IMG/VR virus record: IMGVR_UViG_3300020166_000002
Location: 1-59,833 of that record
Length of the DNA stretch: 59,833 nt
Strand: one strand, 5' to 3'
From: a virus
Part shown: positions 58,191 through 59,833 of the stretch, in pieces
Layout of the letters: the number at the start of each line of letters is the position of its first letter
Position numbering within the stretch: position 1 is the first letter of the stretch
The notes under the pieces: generated by a model
Databases searched by the model: none
Told to the model about the DNA's origin: nothing
The model's input: the letters and a program-made list of their open reading frames with translations, nothing else
Program-made: the position numbers and the translations under genes

Positions 58191-59833
58191 ATGAACGAAG
58201 AGTACTTAAATAAGTTATATCAATGGGTATCCTCTATGGACAATACGTTTCAGGAGGATATGTCTATAGATATGTTTATGCAAAGAATGGCAGACCCTAA
58301 CTATGCATCTAATATGTATAATTGGATTTCCTCAAAAGACGAAACATTCCAAACAGATATGCCGTTGGAAAACTTTATGAATAGAATCTCTAATGCTGAT
58401 TCTATCGCACCACCAACTACATTAAAAAAAAAAGAAGATGGGACTTCGACATCTTTGGATACCACGTTACAATCAAACTTTCAGCAACCGACTGAAGAAG
58501 ATTATTTTACAGGAGGATTTGGTGATTTCCTAAGAGGTATGGATGAAGTGATTCCTCTTGGAATCGGTGACTTTATTGATGACTTATCACGCTCTGTAGC
58601 GAGTGGATATCGCCAAGGTCAGTTATCTGAAAACGCATCTGACTTATTGTTGCGTGGTTCTATGGCTACTGATGAAGACCTTCAAAGTTTTATTGCCGCA
58701 AATAAAGAGGCTCAAATGTTAGGTCCATCAGATGAGATGATGGACTATCAGAAGACTTACGAAGAGAACGGCAAAGGAATCTTAGGCGTAATATTAGGCA
58801 TTGCTAAAAACCCAACAGTCATTCCTGAACTTATACTTAGTTCAATGACGGGTATGGCTACAAACACAGATGCATTAGCAGCAGGTGGGGCAGCCATTAC
58901 GACAGGCGCAGGATATGGAGCAGCGACAGGTTTAGCAGCAGGTGGTGTAGGAGCAGCCCCGGGTGCTTTAGCAGGTGCGGCAGCCGCAATTCCTTATGCA
59001 TTTGCAGCAGCAGGAACTGCAGTTGAAATGGGGGCAACCTTTGCTGAACTTTTACAGGAAGAGGTAGGAGACCAAGAACTAACTGCAGAGAATATCCGAG
59101 AGGTTCTTAACAACGAAGAGAAGTACACGAGGATTAGAAATAAAGCATTGGCTCGTGGTATAACTATCGGTGCAATTGATGCGTTCACAGGTAAAGTTGG
59201 CGGTAAGGTTGCGAGTAAAATTCTCACCAAGGGTGGTAAGCAAGCAGCAAAGGAAGCCACTAAAGCAACTGTTGCTAAGTCTGTAGCCGCAGCATCAGGT
59301 ATTGAGGCAGTGGGTGGCTCTGTTGGAGAGGCTACTGCAAGAGGGGTAATTGGTCAAGATATGGACGTATCAGAGATTGCTCTTGAAGGTATTGCAGAAC
59401 TTCCCGGTGGTGTGAAAGATTTTGTTTCAGCAAGATTCAGCAGCCCAAAGTACAAGGTAAATGGAAGCAATGTAGACGCTGCATTTATTGACAACCTTAT
59501 TGAAACGATGACGCTTGAAGAAATTCAGGCGACTAAAATACAGATTGATAACGACTATGATGGAAGAGCAGGTAAACTGCAGGATAGAATTGTAGAGTTG
59601 TCTATTAAAGATGAGTTGATAAAAGCAAACCCCGAACTAAATACTACTACACTAAACGAGTTGACTAAACTTCAAATAGAGTTAGATAAGTTAGAGGGAA
59701 ATAAAACTGAGGTTGGAAAGGCAAAGGCTGCAGACCTCAGAGAAAAAATTAAAGACCTTCAGGAAAACCAACTTGAAGAAGAGGTGGTGGCTGAGGTTGA
59801 AGAAGCCGTGGTGTCAGGAGTCCCTGAGTTTAA
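58191..59833 (+). CDS. Giant internal virion/ejection protein (N-terminal part, runs across the circle)
   Basis: Start of the 2,570-residue protein completed at 1-6197; the frame continues through the 127-base overlap. Two tandem units of about 32 residues open the protein (Y-Q-W-V-S-S-M-D-N-T-F-Q and Y-N-W-I-S-S-K-D-E-T-F-Q), a short repeat seen at the start of giant virion proteins of Bacteroidota phages. Residues about 215-300 are Gly/Ala-rich and hydrophobic, able to insert in a membrane. The metallopeptidase motif lies in the other part. Confidence 0.85.
   Translation, partial: MNEEYLNKLYQWVSSMDNTFQEDMSIDMFMQRMADPNYASNMYNWISSKDETFQTDMPLENFMNRISNADSIAPPTTLKKKEDGTSTSLDTTLQSNFQQPTEEDYFTGGFGDFLRGMDEVIPLGIGDFIDDLSRSVASGYRQGQLSENASDLLLRGSMATDEDLQSFIAANKEAQMLGPSDEMMDYQKTYEENGKGILGVILGIAKNPTVIPELILSSMTGMATNTDALAAGGAAITTGAGYGAATGLAAGGVGAAPGALAGAAAAIPYAFAAAGTAVEMGATFAELLQEEVGDQELTAENIREVLNNEEKYTRIRNKALARGITIGAIDAFTGKVGGKVASKILTKGGKQAAKEATKATVAKSVAAASGIEAVGGSVGEATARGVIGQDMDVSEIALEGIAELPGGVKDFVSARFSSPKYKVNGSNVDAAFIDNLIETMTLEEIQATKIQIDNDYDGRAGKLQDRIVELSIKDELIKANPELNTTTLNELTKLQIELDKLEGNKTEVGKAKAADLREKIKDLQENQLEEEVVAEVEEAVVSGVPEF
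59707..59833. repeat. 127-bp direct terminal repeat (right copy)
   Basis: Identical to bases 1-127. See the left copy for interpretation. Confidence 0.95.

Noticed and set aside
1-59833. Temperate phage or plasmid
   Set aside because: No integrase, excisionase, lysogeny repressor or partition genes were recognised, while a full packaging, head, tail, ejection and lysis set is present.

Overview
The window is one complete genome of a lytic, podovirus-like bacteriophage. The last 127 bases (59707-59833) repeat the first 127 exactly. The molecule therefore closes into a circle of 59,706 bp, or is circularly permuted, and the gene cut by the window ends is a single 2,570-residue protein. The host is probably a Bacteroidota bacterium, most likely flavobacterial. 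Many genes follow the Bacteroidota -7 promoter box TAnnTTTG, Shine-Dalgarno sequences are largely absent and leaders are A-rich, and the primase has a VirE/BT4734-type N-terminus. I see no integrase, lysogeny repressor, DNA polymerase or RNA polymerase.

Layout. About 6.4-22.2 kb is a compact minus-strand block of early genes. It holds nucleases (PD-(D/E)XK-like, VRR-NUC, RecE-like), a helicase, a primase-helicase, SSB, a Sak3-type annealing protein, two proteins with a DnaA domain IV-like region, and a DUF1599/Nmad1 protein. It also holds a class II glutaminase-GGCT-zinc ribbon fusion, an amidoligase-like protein, a lytic transglycosylase-like protein and many small proteins. A 578-bp non-coding hub at 22.2-22.8 kb contains G-rich tandem repeats and divergent promoters, and is the best candidate replication origin. 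To its right almost everything is on the plus strand. First comes a chaperonin module (GroEL, small protein, GroES) next to a minus-strand tRNA-Arg(UCU). Then come tiny basic proteins, a lysis cassette (holin-like, amidase, membrane protein), three repetitive fibre genes including one with an S74 chaperone domain, and packaging and head genes (small terminase candidate, TerL, portal, scaffold, capsid). The block ends with connector and tail genes and a three-gene ejection set ending in the giant HEYGH-motif protein.

The most striking feature is a dispersed 16-bp near-perfect palindrome, GTGTCTTCAAAGACAC or its complement. It occurs 12 times exactly and twice as one identical wobble variant. 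Chance expectation is about 3 in 100,000 for any exact copy. Half the copies lie between genes, some as terminator hairpins. The other half lie inside genes, including helicase, GroEL and terminase, always in frames that avoid its TGA stop. A second candidate system is the glutaminase/GGCT fusion plus amidoligase, which may build a gamma-glutamyl or amide tag.

How the genes fit together: the early block would copy the genome by recombination-dependent or host-polymerase replication started near the hub. The chaperonin would support folding of phage proteins. The late block packages DNA, builds a short-tailed particle and ejects a multi-protein channel into the next host. All family assignments come from reading motifs; no database search was possible.
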